Part shown: positions 15,582 through 25,049 of the stretch, piece after piece
How positions within the stretch are numbered: the stretch's first letter is position 1
Layout: the number at the start of each line of letters is the position of its first letter
From: Kitasatospora xanthocidica
GTDB taxonomy: Bacteria > Actinomycetota > Actinomycetes > Streptomycetales > Streptomycetaceae
Assembly (NCBI RefSeq): GCF_014656195.1
Contig: NZ_BNBY01000023.1
Span: forward strand, 17,337 to 81,336
Direction of reading: 5' to 3'
Length of the DNA: 64,000 nt
Program-made: the position numbers and the translations under genes
Notes under the pieces: generated by a model
Databases searched by the model: none
What the model saw: only the letters and a program-made list of their open reading frames with translations
Told to the model about the DNA's origin: nothing

Positions 15582-16859
15582 ATGCCGAGGGTCCCCAGTC
15601 TCCGCTCGCGGTGGATGAGCGCCGCCGCCGGGCTGGCCGTGGTCGCCTCCGCCCTCGCGGGCTGCGGAAGCGGCGGGCAGGGCGGCCCCGTCACGCTGAA
15701 CTGGTACAACTTCCCGGACGACTCCGGCGCCCTCCAGCAGGCGGCCGACCGCTGTGGGCAGCGGTCCGGCGGGCGCTACACCATCCGCTACAACAAACTG
15801 CCGCGCGGCGCGGACGGCCAGCGCCAGCAACTGGTGCGCCGGATGGCGGCGCACGACACCGGGGTCGACATCCTGGGCCTGGACGTCACCTGGCCCGCCG
15901 AGTTCGCCGAGGCCGGCTGGATCCGCGAATGGGCCGGCGAGGCGCGCGAGCGGGGCACCGCCGACACGCTCGACGCGGCGGTGCGCACCGCGACCTGGCG
16001 GGGCCGGCTGTACGCGGTCCCGTACAACTCCAACACCCAACTCCTCTGGTACCGCGACGACCTGGTGAAGACCCCGCCCAGGACCTGGGCCGAGATGCTG
16101 GCCGCCGCCGAGGACCTGGCCCGCGCGGGCAAGCCGCACCGGGTGGAGATCCAGGGCGCCCAGTACGAGGGGCTGACGGTCTGGTTCAACACGCTGGTCA
16201 CCAGCGCCGGAGGGTCGATCCTCACCCCCGACGCGCAGGCGCCCTCGCTCGGCGCACCGGCTGTCGCGGCCGCCACGGTGATGCGGGACCTGGCGAGGTC
16301 CGTCGCCGCCGACCCCTCGCTGCCCAACCAGATGGAGGACCAGAACCGGCTCGCCATGGAGTCGGGCACGGCCGCCTTCGAACTCAACTACCCGTTCGTC
16401 TACCCCTCGATGAAGGCCAACCGGCCCGAGCTGTTCCCGCACTTCCGCTGGGCCCCGTACCCCGCCGTCACCCCCGACCGGCCCGCCAGCGTCACCATCG
16501 GCGGCATCGACCTCGCGGTGGGCGCCTACAGCCGGCACGCCGAGCTCGCCTTCGAGGCCACCCTGTGCCTGCGCGACCGGGACAACCAGCTCACCAACGC
16601 GCTGGAGGGCGGCCTCCCGCCCTCCCTGCGCAGCCTCTACCAGGCGGCGGAACTCACCCGCAGCTACCCCTTCGCGGCCGAGGTGCTCGCCGCCCTGGAC
16701 TCCGCCGGCCTCCGCCCGCAGACCCCGGCCTACCAGAACGTCTCCATCGCCGTCTCCCACACCCTCTCCCCGCCCGCCGACATCCGCCCGGAGAACGACG
16801 TGGCCGACCTCCGGGGGCAGATCCAGGACGCCCTCGGCTCGAAGGGGCTGATCCCGTGA
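15582..16859 (+). CDS. lpqY: trehalose ABC transporter solute-binding lipoprotein
   Basis: 425 residues from ATG 15582 (GGGAGAACG site). The lipoprotein signal peptide ends in ALAGC. The body matches mycobacterial LpqY closely as I recall it: LPRGADGQRQQLVRRM, NTQLLWYRDDLV, VTIGGIDLAV and LEGGLPPSLRSLY have direct counterparts there. LpqY-SugABC retrieves trehalose from the cell exterior. The three genes that follow are the two permeases and the ATPase in the same order as in mycobacteria, which supports the call. The sequence cannot prove the exact sugar. Confidence 0.88.
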   Translation: MPRVPSLRSRWMSAAAGLAVVASALAGCGSGGQGGPVTLNWYNFPDDSGALQQAADRCGQRSGGRYTIRYNKLPRGADGQRQQLVRRMAAHDTGVDILGLDVTWPAEFAEAGWIREWAGEARERGTADTLDAAVRTATWRGRLYAVPYNSNTQLLWYRDDLVKTPPRTWAEMLAAAEDLARAGKPHRVEIQGAQYEGLTVWFNTLVTSAGGSILTPDAQAPSLGAPAVAAATVMRDLARSVAADPSLPNQMEDQNRLAMESGTAAFELNYPFVYPSMKANRPELFPHFRWAPYPAVTPDRPASVTIGGIDLAVGAYSRHAELAFEATLCLRDRDNQLTNALEGGLPPSLRSLYQAAELTRSYPFAAEVLAALDSAGLRPQTPAYQNVSIAVSHTLSPPADIRPENDVADLRGQIQDALGSKGLIP

Positions 16860-17806
16860 CACCCGTGACACCCGCGACACCGACCGCCGGAGCCCGCGCC
16901 GACGCCCCCCGGAGACCGGCCGGTCCGTCCCGCGGCGCCCGCCAGGAACGCCGGCTCGGCCTGCTGCTCTGCGCCCCGGCCGTCCTGGTGATGCTCGCCG
17001 TCACCGCCTACCCGATCGGCTACGCCGTCTACCTCTCGCTCCAGCGCTACGACCTGCGCTTCCCCGCGCAGGCGCACTGGGTCGGGCTCGCCAACTACGG
17101 CGCCGTGCTGACCTCGACGTACTGGTGGCAGGCGCTCGGCGTCACCGTGCTGATCACCGCGGTGTCGGTCGCCGTCGAACTGGTCCTCGGACTGGCGCTC
17201 GCCCTGGTGATGCACCGCGCCGTCTTCGGCCGGGGCACCGTCCGCACCGCCGTCCTGGTCCCGTACGGGATCGTGACCGTCGTCGCCGCCTACTCCTGGC
17301 AGTACGCCTGGACACCGGGCACCGGTTACCTGGCCGCCCTGCTGCCGGAGGGCAGCGCCCCGCTGACCGAGCAGTGGCCCGCCGTCGCCCTGATCGTCCT
17401 CGCCGAAGTGTGGAAGACCACCCCGTTCATGGCCCTGCTCCTGCTCGCGGGCCTCGCGCTGGTGCCCGAGGAGACCGTCCGGGCGGCGATGGTGGACGGC
17501 GCGGGCTTCGGGCAGCGGCTGCGCCTGGTGATCCTGCCGCTGATGAAGCCGGCGATCCTGGTCGCCCTGCTCTTCCGCACCCTGGACGCCTTCCGGATCT
17601 TCGACAACATCTACGTGCTGACCGGCGGCTCCAACGACACCGGATCGGTGTCGATCCTCGGCTACGACAACCTCTTCACCGCGCTCAACCTCGGCATCGG
17701 CTCGGCCGTCTCGGTCCTGATCTTCGGCTGCGTCGCCCTGATCGCCCTGGTCTTCGTCAAGCTGTTCGGCGCGGCCGCCCCGGGCGCCGGACCGGAGCGC
17801 CGATGA
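16856..17806 (+). CDS. sugA: sugar ABC transporter permease (SugA-like)
   Basis: 316 residues with six membrane helices and the EAA loop (EETVRAAMVDGAGFGQRLRL) that contacts the ATPase. GTG 16856 overlaps the lpqY stop as GTGA after a GAAGGGG site; another GTG follows at 16865. The MalF/UgpA-type N-terminus is Pro/Ala-rich and basic. It is one of the two channel subunits of the LpqY-SugABC complex. Confidence 0.9.
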   Translation: MTPVTPATPTAGARADAPRRPAGPSRGARQERRLGLLLCAPAVLVMLAVTAYPIGYAVYLSLQRYDLRFPAQAHWVGLANYGAVLTSTYWWQALGVTVLITAVSVAVELVLGLALALVMHRAVFGRGTVRTAVLVPYGIVTVVAAYSWQYAWTPGTGYLAALLPEGSAPLTEQWPAVALIVLAEVWKTTPFMALLLLAGLALVPEETVRAAMVDGAGFGQRLRLVILPLMKPAILVALLFRTLDAFRIFDNIYVLTGGSNDTGSVSILGYDNLFTALNLGIGSAVSVLIFGCVALIALVFVKLFGAAAPGAGPERR

Positions 17807-18660
17807 GCGCCCGTCCGAGCACCCGCCTGAGCACCCGTCAAGCCCGCAGCCTCACCGGCTGGGGCATCGCCAACCTGGCCGTCGTGCTCTACGCGCTCTT
17901 CCCGGTCTGGTGGATCGTCGCGCTCTCCTTCAAGGACCCGGCCACCCTCTCCGACGGCGACTTCGTGCCGCGCACCTGGACCTGGGCCAACTACCGGGGC
18001 ATCTTCCGGACCTCGGAGTTCACCCGGGCCCTGGTGAACTCGATCGGGATCGCGGTGATCGCCACCACCGTCGCCGTCGTCCTCGGCACCATGGCCGCCT
18101 ACGCGGTGGCCCGGCTGCGCTTCCCCGGCAAGCGGCTGCTGATCGGGGTCTCCCTGCTGATCGCGATGTTCCCGCCGATCTCGCTGGTCTCGCCGCTGTT
18201 CGACATCGAGCGGGTGCTCGGCCTCTTCGACACCTGGGCCGGGCTGATCATCCCGTACATGACCTTCTCGCTGCCGCTGGCGATCTACACGCTCTCGGCG
18301 TTCTTCCGGGAGATCCCCTGGGACCTGGAGAAGGCCGCCAAGGTCGACGGCGCCACCCCCTGGCAGGCGTTCCGGCTGGTCATCGCGCCATTGGCGGCGC
18401 CTGGCGTGTTCACCACCGGCATCCTGGTCTTCATCTTCTGCTGGAACGACTTCCTGTTCGCGATCTCGCTGACCTCCACCACCTCGGCCCGGACCGTCCC
18501 GGCCGCCATCGCCTTCTTCACCGGGAGCTCCCAGTTCGAGCAGCCGACCGGCTCGATCGCGGCCGCCGCCGTGATCATCACGATCCCGATCGTCGTCTTC
18601 GTGCTGCTGTTCCAGCGCCGCATCGTCGCCGGGCTGACCGCCGGCGCAGTCAAGGGCTGA
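17803..18660 (+). CDS. sugB: sugar ABC transporter permease (SugB-like)
   Basis: 285 residues, MalG-type, with six helices and the EAA loop (IPWDLEKAAKVDGATPWQAF). The ATG overlaps the sugA stop as ATGA, so the two permeases are translationally coupled. It is the partner channel subunit of the trehalose importer. Confidence 0.9.
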   Translation: MSARPSTRLSTRQARSLTGWGIANLAVVLYALFPVWWIVALSFKDPATLSDGDFVPRTWTWANYRGIFRTSEFTRALVNSIGIAVIATTVAVVLGTMAAYAVARLRFPGKRLLIGVSLLIAMFPPISLVSPLFDIERVLGLFDTWAGLIIPYMTFSLPLAIYTLSAFFREIPWDLEKAAKVDGATPWQAFRLVIAPLAAPGVFTTGILVFIFCWNDFLFAISLTSTTSARTVPAAIAFFTGSSQFEQPTGSIAAAAVIITIPIVVFVLLFQRRIVAGLTAGAVKG

Positions 18661-18735
18661 GGCCCGCAGGACCCACAGGACTCGCAGGACCCACAGGATG
18701 AGACCGCCCCACCCGGCGGACCAGGAAGGCGGACC

Positions 18736-19920
18736 GTGGCCGAGATCGTCCTCGACGGCATCACCAAGCGCTACCCGGACGGCGCCCTCGCCGTCCGCGG
18801 CGTCGACCTCACCATCGCCGACGGCGAGTTCGTGATCCTGGTCGGCCCGTCGGGCTGCGGCAAGTCCACCACGCTCAACATGATCGCCGGGCTGGAGGAC
18901 ATCACCGAGGGCACCCTGCGGATCGCCGGACAGGTCGTCAACGACCGCGCGCCCAAGGACCGGGACATCGCGATGGTCTTCCAGAGCTACGCCCTCTACC
19001 CGCACATGAGCGTGCGCGACAACATGGGCTTCGCGCTGCGCCTGGCCAAGGCCGACAAGGCGACCATCGCCGCCAAGGTGGAGGAGGCCGCGCGCATCCT
19101 GGACCTCACCCAGCACCTCGACCGAAAGCCCGCCAACCTCTCCGGCGGCCAGCGCCAGCGGGTCGCGATGGGGCGGGCGATCGTCCGCGACCCCAAGGCC
19201 TTCCTGATGGACGAGCCGCTCTCCAACCTCGACGCCAAGCTCCGGGTCCAGATGCGCACCCAGATCGCCGCGCTCCAGCGCCGCCTCGGCACCACCACCG
19301 TCTACGTCACCCACGACCAGGTGGAGGCGATGACGCTGGGCGACCGGGTGGTCGTCATGCGGGCCGGCGTCGTCCAGCAGGTCGGCTCGCCGCAGGAGCT
19401 GTACGACGAGCCGGTGAACCTGTTCGTGGCCGGGTTCATCGGCTCGCCCGGCATGAACTTCCTCGGCGCCGCGCTCGCGGAGAACACCCTGCGCACCTCG
19501 CTGGGCGCGCTGCCGCTGGACGACCGCACCCGGCGCGCGCTGGAACGCGCGGACGCGCCGCGCGACCTGATCGTCGGCATCCGCCCCGAGGACTTCGAGG
19601 ACGCCGCCCTGGGCGAGCACACCGGCGGGGCCGTCTGCACCGTCACCGTCGAGGTCAGGGAGTCCGTGGGCTCGGACGTGTACGTCCACTTCGCGGAGGA
19701 GGGCGGGCCGGTGCCGACCGAGGAGCTCGCCGAGCTCGCGGCCGACTCGGGCCGGGCCGACACCGGCCTGCAGGAGCACCGCGTCGTCGCGCGGCTGAGC
19801 ACCGCGACCCGCGCCGCCGAGGGCGGCCCGCTGGACCTGTGGGTCGACACCGCGCGGATCCACGTCTTCGACCCCCGCACCGGGGCCAACCTGACCCACC
19901 CGGAACGCGCGGCGGGGTAG
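18736..19920 (+). CDS. sugC: sugar ABC transporter ATPase (SugC/MsiK type)
   Basis: 394 residues. Walker A is GPSGCGKST, the signature LSGGQRQRVAMGRA, Walker B FLMDEPLSNLD, and the switch His lies in VTHDQ. A C-terminal MalK-like OB/TOBE regulatory region follows. GTG start after AGGAAGG. It lies 75 bp downstream of sugB, separated by a duplicated 18-bp segment (18665-18698). Because a dedicated ATPase is present here, it probably serves this importer. Streptomyces also have a shared MsiK ATPase, so multitasking is possible. Confidence 0.9.
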   Translation: MAEIVLDGITKRYPDGALAVRGVDLTIADGEFVILVGPSGCGKSTTLNMIAGLEDITEGTLRIAGQVVNDRAPKDRDIAMVFQSYALYPHMSVRDNMGFALRLAKADKATIAAKVEEAARILDLTQHLDRKPANLSGGQRQRVAMGRAIVRDPKAFLMDEPLSNLDAKLRVQMRTQIAALQRRLGTTTVYVTHDQVEAMTLGDRVVVMRAGVVQQVGSPQELYDEPVNLFVAGFIGSPGMNFLGAALAENTLRTSLGALPLDDRTRRALERADAPRDLIVGIRPEDFEDAALGEHTGGAVCTVTVEVRESVGSDVYVHFAEEGGPVPTEELAELAADSGRADTGLQEHRVVARLSTATRAAEGGPLDLWVDTARIHVFDPRTGANLTHPERAAG

Positions 19921-19928
19921 CCGGTCAC

Positions 19929-19946
19929 CCCGGCTCGGGAGCCGGG
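19929..19946. terminator. short hairpin between convergent genes
   Basis: CCCGGCTC pairs with GAGCCGGG around two bases, just after the sugC stop and before the convergent cupin gene. It is a plausible weak terminator. Confidence 0.5.
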
Positions 19947-19975
19947 CCCTCGTCACGGAGGGCACCGCGGTGGTG

Positions 19976-20359
19976 TCAGGCTGCTCCGCCCTGCTGGCGG
20001 CTCATCCAGTCCGCGATGGCCTCCTCGGTGCGGGCGAGCTCGTCGGTGGGGCTGAACTGCAGCAGCTCGGTGCCGGCGTCGACGTACGGGCGGTGGCCCG
20101 GCGGCTGGTAGAAGGCGTCACCGGCCTCGTACACCTCCTCCTTGTCCCCGGAGACGAAGCGCAGGCGGCCGGCGATGACGTAGCCCCAGTGCGGGCACTG
20201 GCACGACCCGTCGGGCAGGGCCTGCAGCGGGCCGTCCAGGTCGGCGTCGGCGGCGAAGGAGACGAATTCGACGGTGTACCCGTCCATCTCCTCGCGGCGG
20301 TCGGTCACCGGCCCGAACTCCTGGACCCGCGTCGCGGATTGCTTGGAAACCTTCGGCAT
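19976..20359 (-). CDS. cupin-domain protein
   Basis: 127 residues from ATG 20359, with a GAGAGGAG site. A single cupin barrel is visible: CQCPHWGYVIAGRLRF carries the first-motif ligands, and YEAGDAFYQPPGHRPYV the second-motif Gly/Pro/His. It is probably a small metal-binding regulatory or stress protein. No operon partner; the next gene upstream has its own promoter space. Confidence 0.75.
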   Translation of the reverse strand: MPKVSKQSATRVQEFGPVTDRREEMDGYTVEFVSFAADADLDGPLQALPDGSCQCPHWGYVIAGRLRFVSGDKEEVYEAGDAFYQPPGHRPYVDAGTELLQFSPTDELARTEEAIADWMSRQQGGAA

Positions 20360-20541
20360 CGGTACGGCTCCTCTCGGTGACGACCCCCGAGACTTCCCGT
20401 CATGTCGAGTCGACCACCCCGGACGGCCGGGCGCATCCGGGGTGGGGAGGGCCGGGGGTGTCAGGCGCTTGGCGCCGGGGAAGGCCGGCCTTCCTGAGGT
20501 GAGCCGTCCCTTACTCTCTGCGATTCGTTGTTCCACGGTCA

Positions 20542-21810
20542 TCAGCTGGTGCTTTCCCCGGCCGGGCGGACGGCCACGAGCAGGGCCAGGGCCGCTGCCT
20601 GGACGAGCGCCACCGTCGCGACCAGGGCCGGCACCGACACCTCGTACAGCGTGCCGGTCAGGGCGCCGCCCGCGAGGGTCGCGACGCCGACGACGGCGGC
20701 GAACACGCCGTAGGCGGTGGCGCGGTGACCGGTCGGCACCAGGTCGGCGACGGTGGCGCGCAGCGTCGACTCCTGCACGCCCATCACCGCTCCCCACAGC
20801 AGGACGCCGGCGACCACGGCGGCCCGGGTGCCGCTGAAGGCGAGCGCGGTCATCGCGGCGACCAGCACCGGCAGCACCGCGAGGACCCGCGGGCCCACCC
20901 GGTCGTACAGCCAGCCGGTGGCGAGCGCGACGACGGCGTCGGCGAGCATCGCCGCCGCGTACAGCACCGGCACCAGCGACGCGGACACCAGGTGACGGTG
21001 GACCAGGTGGAAGGAGACCACGCCGAAAGTCGCGAAGCCGGTGGTCGTCGCCGCGGTGAAGGCCGCGTACACCCAGAACGCCCGGGGCAGCCGGGCGCGC
21101 CGGCCCGCTTCGCCGTCCGCCGGGCGGGTGGCGGCGGGCTCGTAGCGGGCGGGCTCGGGCACCCGGGCGCGCAGCCACAGCAGCAGGGCGAGCGCCGCGA
21201 CGCCCGGGACGGCGAGGACGCCCAGCGCGGGCCCGTAGCCTCCGGTCACCGCCAGCACCCCGGCCACGGTCAGCGGGCCGATCACCGCCCCGAACTGGTC
21301 GAGCGCCTCGTGCACCGCGAACCCCCGGCCCCGGCCGGTGGCGGCGGTGGCGTGCGAGAGCAGGGTGTCCTTGGCGGGGGACCGTACGGCCTTGCCGACC
21401 CGCTCGGCCACCACCAGCACGCACGCCGCGGTGAGCGTCCCGGCCACGCCCAGCAGCGGCACGGCGGCGACGGTCAGCGCGTACCCGGCGACGGTCAGCG
21501 CCCAGAACCGGCCGGTACGGTCCGCCAGCGGCCCGGACAGCAGCCGGAGTCCGAGGGCCGCGGCCTCCCCGGCGCCGGTGACCACGCCGACCACCAGCGC
21601 CGACGCGCCCAGGGAGGCCAGCAGCGGGCCGGTGACGGACCGGGCGCCCTCGTAGACGAAGTCCGCGAGGAGGCTCACCACACCGAACCAGACGACGAAC
21701 CGCCACGGCCGCAGGCCCGGCGACCGCTCCGCCGGGGCGGCGGGCCGGTCCGGCCCCGAGGGGTCCGTGCCGGGGTCCCTGCCGGGGTCCGTTCCGGGGT
21801 TCGTCCCCAC
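20542..21810 (-). CDS. MFS transporter
   Basis: 422 residues, twelve predicted helices. GTG 21810 follows GGAGG. Recognisable features are PLADRTGRFWAL after helix 2 and AERVGKAVRSPAKDTLLS. The latter resembles the loop of drug and small-molecule exporters of the MFS_1 group that carry RSPARDALL-like motifs. Substrate unknown; monocistronic by context. Confidence 0.87.
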   Translation of the reverse strand: MGTNPGTDPGRDPGTDPSGPDRPAAPAERSPGLRPWRFVVWFGVVSLLADFVYEGARSVTGPLLASLGASALVVGVVTGAGEAAALGLRLLSGPLADRTGRFWALTVAGYALTVAAVPLLGVAGTLTAACVLVVAERVGKAVRSPAKDTLLSHATAATGRGRGFAVHEALDQFGAVIGPLTVAGVLAVTGGYGPALGVLAVPGVAALALLLWLRARVPEPARYEPAATRPADGEAGRRARLPRAFWVYAAFTAATTTGFATFGVVSFHLVHRHLVSASLVPVLYAAAMLADAVVALATGWLYDRVGPRVLAVLPVLVAAMTALAFSGTRAAVVAGVLLWGAVMGVQESTLRATVADLVPTGHRATAYGVFAAVVGVATLAGGALTGTLYEVSVPALVATVALVQAAALALLVAVRPAGESTS

Positions 21811-22036
21811 GATGCCTCCGCGATCGCCGAGCCGGTGAACGACGGCTCCCGGCCCGGGCCGTTGCGTGCGGGTGCGGGTGCGAGACCGGCGCGGGATCGG
21901 GATCGGCCTCACGATAGCGGAGCCCGCGGGCCGTTCCCGGTACCGGCCGAGGTGCGTACGGGCGGGAGCGGGAGTTGGCTGGAACCACGGGGTTCCGGAC
22001 CGCGACGCAGCGGCCGGGAGTGAAGGGAGCGGTGTC

Positions 22037-22336
22037 ATGGCTGTGGTGATGTCGATGCGCTGGGCCGGGGTCACCCCCGGGCAGTACGACACCGTGCGGG
22101 ACGCGGTGCGGTGGGAGGAACTCGCGCCGGCCGGCGCGCACCTGCACGTCGCCTGGTTCGACGCGCAGAGCCTGCACGTGACCGACGTGTGGGAGTCCCA
22201 GCAGGCCTTCGAGGCGTTCTTCGCCGAACGGCTGGCGCCCGCGGTCGAGAAGGCCGGCATCGCCGGCGAGCCCGAGGTGGCGTTCAGCTCGCTCCACCGG
22301 CGGTTCATCGTCGAGGGCGTCACCGGCGCCGCGTGA
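22037..22336 (+). CDS. small conserved protein, probable dimeric alpha/beta barrel
   Basis: 99 residues from ATG 22037 (GAAGGGAG site). The pattern MSMRWAGVTPGQYDTVRDAV, then HVAWFDAQSLHVTDVWES and a C-terminal helix with FFAERLAPAV, looks like the ABM/dimeric alpha-beta barrel fold. The catalytic role, if any, is unknown. Confidence 0.65.
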   Translation: MAVVMSMRWAGVTPGQYDTVRDAVRWEELAPAGAHLHVAWFDAQSLHVTDVWESQQAFEAFFAERLAPAVEKAGIAGEPEVAFSSLHRRFIVEGVTGAA

Positions 22337-22345
22337 GCGCGGACC

Positions 22346-22370
22346 GCGGGTGCTCCCCGTGGGCACCCGC
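22346..22370. terminator. hairpin between convergent genes
   Basis: GCGGGTGC (22346-22353) and GCACCCGC (22363-22370) form perfect arms with a 9-nt loop, just after the stop at 22336 and ahead of the convergent amidase stop at 22390. Confidence 0.65.
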
Positions 22371-22389
22371 GCCGCCGTGACGCGGCACG

Positions 22390-23838
22390 TCAGCAGCCGC
22401 CGGGAGCCCGTCGGGACCACGGGCGGGCCCGTTCCAGCTGCCCGGCGAGGCGCAGCAGGGTGGCCTCCCCACCGGGTCGGCCGAGGACGTGCACACCGAT
22501 GGGCAGGCCCGTCGCGGAGCGGTACAGCGGGACGGACATCGCGGGCGCCCCGGTGAGGTTGGCGACGACGGCCGGGAAGGCGACGAACGGCGCGGCGGCG
22601 CGCGCGGTGCGCCAGGGGTCGTCCTCGGTGGAGGTCATCTCGCCGAGCGGGAGCGGGGGTCGGGCCAGCGTCGGGGTGAGCCAGAGGTCGTACCGGGTGA
22701 GGAACCCGGCGACGGTCCGGGCGAAGGACTGCAGGGTGGTGACGGCCAGCAGGTAGTCGCCCGCGGAGACCCGGCGGCCGTGCTCCCAGGAGGCCCGGGT
22801 GTACGGCTCCAGCTCCTCGGGCCGTGGCGGGCGGCCGAGTTCGCGGGTCCAGTAGGCGACGATCCAGGCCATGGCGGCGCCGAAGACGGTACCGATGGCG
22901 TCGCTCACCTCGTCGGTGAGGCCGGGCAGGTGCGCCTCGGCCGGTTCGTGTCCGAGGCCCGCGCACAGCCGGACTGCGTCGTCGAGCGCGGCGGCGCAGT
23001 CCGGGTGGACGGGGTGGCCGCCGGCGGTGCGCAGGCTGTACGCGATCCGCAGCCGTCCGGGCTCCCGGTCCACCTCGGCGCGGAACGGACCGGCCGCCGG
23101 GGGAGCGGGGTACGGGTCGCCCGGCTCGGGCCCGGCGACGGCGTCCAGCAGGGCGGCGGAGTCGCGCACGGTGCGGGTGAGGGCGTGCTCGGCCGCCCAG
23201 CCGCCGAAGGCGTCGCCGTACGCGGGGCCCAGCGGCACCCGGGCGCGGCCGGGCTTGAGGCCGAACAGGCCGCAGCAGGAGGCGGGGAAGCGCAGCGAGC
23301 CGCCCGCGTCGTTGCCGTGGGCGGCCGGGACGAGCCGGGCGGCGACGGCCGCCGCGGATCCCCCGGAGGAGCCGCCGGTGGTGCGGGTCCGGTCCCAGGG
23401 GTTGCGGGTGGGGCCGTGCAGCAGCGGCTCGCAGGTCGGGCTCATGCCGAACTCGGGGGTGTTGGTCTTGCCGAGGAGGACCAGCCCGGCGGCGCGCAGC
23501 CGCCGGACGAGTTCCTGGTCGCGGCGGGACACGTGGTCGCGAAGGAAGGCCGAGCCCTCGGTGAAGCGCACCCCGGCCTGCTCGGTCGCGAGGTCCTTGA
23601 GCAGGTACGGGACACCGCGGAACGGGCCGTCGGGCAGCCCGGCGCGGACCTGGTCCAGGGCGCGGTCGAAGGCGGGCGTGATCACCGCGTTGAGGCCCGG
23701 GTCGAGCCGCTCGATCCGGGCGATCGCCGCGGTGACCAGCTCCTCGGCGCTCACCGTCCCCGCGCGCACCAGGGCCGCCTGGTCGGTGGCGTCGAGCGCG
23801 GTCAGGGCGTCGGCGTCGGAGGCGGTGAGCGTGGTCAC
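22390..23838 (-). CDS. amidase-signature family hydrolase
   Basis: 482 residues. The Ser-cisSer-Lys machinery is visible: Lys in YLLKDLA and the Gly/Ser-rich GGSSGGSAAAVAARLVPAAH with cis-Ser and nucleophile Ser. GTG 23838 overlaps the methyltransferase stop (GTGA) behind a GGAGG site, so the two are co-translated. Substrates of this family range from aryl amides to indoleacetamide. Coupling to a small-molecule methyltransferase suggests a shared detoxification or modification job. Confidence 0.9.
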   Translation of the reverse strand: MTTLTASDADALTALDATDQAALVRAGTVSAEELVTAAIARIERLDPGLNAVITPAFDRALDQVRAGLPDGPFRGVPYLLKDLATEQAGVRFTEGSAFLRDHVSRRDQELVRRLRAAGLVLLGKTNTPEFGMSPTCEPLLHGPTRNPWDRTRTTGGSSGGSAAAVAARLVPAAHGNDAGGSLRFPASCCGLFGLKPGRARVPLGPAYGDAFGGWAAEHALTRTVRDSAALLDAVAGPEPGDPYPAPPAAGPFRAEVDREPGRLRIAYSLRTAGGHPVHPDCAAALDDAVRLCAGLGHEPAEAHLPGLTDEVSDAIGTVFGAAMAWIVAYWTRELGRPPRPEELEPYTRASWEHGRRVSAGDYLLAVTTLQSFARTVAGFLTRYDLWLTPTLARPPLPLGEMTSTEDDPWRTARAAAPFVAFPAVVANLTGAPAMSVPLYRSATGLPIGVHVLGRPGGEATLLRLAGQLERARPWSRRAPGGC

Positions 23839-24938
23839 GGCCGGGCCTCCAGGAGGATGTTGAGCGGTGCGCTGTCCTCGGCGACCCGCCGGACCCGGGT
23901 GAACCCGCCCGCCGCGAGCACCTCGCGCAGCCGGGCCTCGCCGGCCATCGTGCCGAGCGCCGCGGCGCCGGTCTGGGCGAGCGAGGACGGGGTGCAGACC
24001 AGGGTGGAGATCGCGTAGCCGACGCGGGCGTACGGGTTGGCGAAGTCGTCGGCGAAGCGGTCGGCGGCCAGCGGCTCGACGACCAGGACGGCGCCGCCCG
24101 GTGCGAGCGCGGCCCGGGCGTGCGCGGCGGCGGCGACCGGGTCGCCCATGTCGTGCAGCGAGTCGGTGAAGGTGACCAGGTCGTAACCGTGGCCGGGGAA
24201 GCCGGCGGCGTCGGCGACCTCGAACGCGGCCCGTCCGTCGAGCCCGGCCTCGGCGGCGGCCGCGCGGGCGTGGGCGACGGCGGAGTCGTCGGGGTCGAAG
24301 CCGGTGACGGTGGTGCGCGGCCACCGCTGAGCGATCAGGATCGAGGACAGGCCGTGGCCGCAGCCGATGTCGGCGACCTCGGCGCCCGCTTCGAGCCTGG
24401 GCACGATGCCCTCGACGGCGGGGATCCAGGCGGCGATCAGACCGTGCACGTAGGCGGGGCGGGTGAAGCGCTCCTGGGCCAGCCCGAGCGCCGGGTGGTG
24501 CTCGCCCCAGCCCATGCCGCCGCCGGTGCGGAAGAAGCCCTCGATCCGGTCGAGGTCCGCCCAGAGCGCCGTGAGGCCGGGGAAGACGCCGATCAGCGCG
24601 GTCGGGGACTCGTCGTCGGCGAGGACGGCGGCGTACGCGTCGGTGAGGGTGAAGGTGTCCGCCGCGGGGTCGTAGTCCAGGTAGCCGGCGACAGCGACGC
24701 CGCGCAGCCACTCCCGGACGTACCGCTCGACCAGGCCGGTGCGGTCGGCGAGCGCGACGGGGGTGAGGGGGCCGGCCCCGGCCAGGGCGCGGAACAGGCC
24801 GAGCCGGTCGCCGAGCACGACCAGCGGTGCGGTGCAGTTGACGCCGAGCTCGCCGAAGACGTGGCCCACGGCGGCTTCCAGTCGCTCGGGGTCCACCGTC
24901 GTCCCGGACGGGGTCGGGGTTTCGGTCGATGTGGCCAT
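23835..24938 (-). CDS. class I SAM-dependent methyltransferase with N-terminal winged helix
   Basis: 367 residues. The N-terminal 100 form a winged-helix-like dimerisation domain (RLGLFRALAGAGPLTPVALA). The Rossmann part has motif I ADIGCGHGLSS and an acidic post-I region. This matches the Rv2258c-like group of small-molecule methyltransferases. ATG 24938 follows AAGAGGTG; GTG 24947 is an in-frame alternative. It forms an operon with the amidase and is downstream of the large AAA regulator gene. Confidence 0.87.
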   Translation of the reverse strand: MATSTETPTPSGTTVDPERLEAAVGHVFGELGVNCTAPLVVLGDRLGLFRALAGAGPLTPVALADRTGLVERYVREWLRGVAVAGYLDYDPAADTFTLTDAYAAVLADDESPTALIGVFPGLTALWADLDRIEGFFRTGGGMGWGEHHPALGLAQERFTRPAYVHGLIAAWIPAVEGIVPRLEAGAEVADIGCGHGLSSILIAQRWPRTTVTGFDPDDSAVAHARAAAAEAGLDGRAAFEVADAAGFPGHGYDLVTFTDSLHDMGDPVAAAAHARAALAPGGAVLVVEPLAADRFADDFANPYARVGYAISTLVCTPSSLAQTGAAALGTMAGEARLREVLAAGGFTRVRRVAEDSAPLNILLEARP

Positions 24939-24984
24939 CTCGATCACCTCTTGGGAAGTCCTGGTGACCGGGAGGCGTGAGGAA

Positions 24985-25007
24985 CCGCCTCACACCCCGT
25001 GAGGCGG
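24985..25007. promoter_or_regulatory. inverted repeat between the AAA regulator and the methyltransferase
   Basis: CCGCCTCAC (24985-24993) and GTGAGGCGG (24999-25007) with a 5-bp spacer, about 50 bp upstream of the methyltransferase start and just after the regulator stop. It could be an operator or a terminator. A further GTGAGG occurs at 24977-24982. Confidence 0.4.
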
Positions 25008-25049
25008 ACGGTGGTCGGGAGGGCGGCCGGTCGTCGGGAGGGCGGACGG

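Noticed and set aside
24937..24977. A TCACC...GGTGA pair near 24945 as another copy of the 19-bp box
   Set aside because: The spacing is 24 bp rather than 19 and the central TTGAC/CTGAC is missing.
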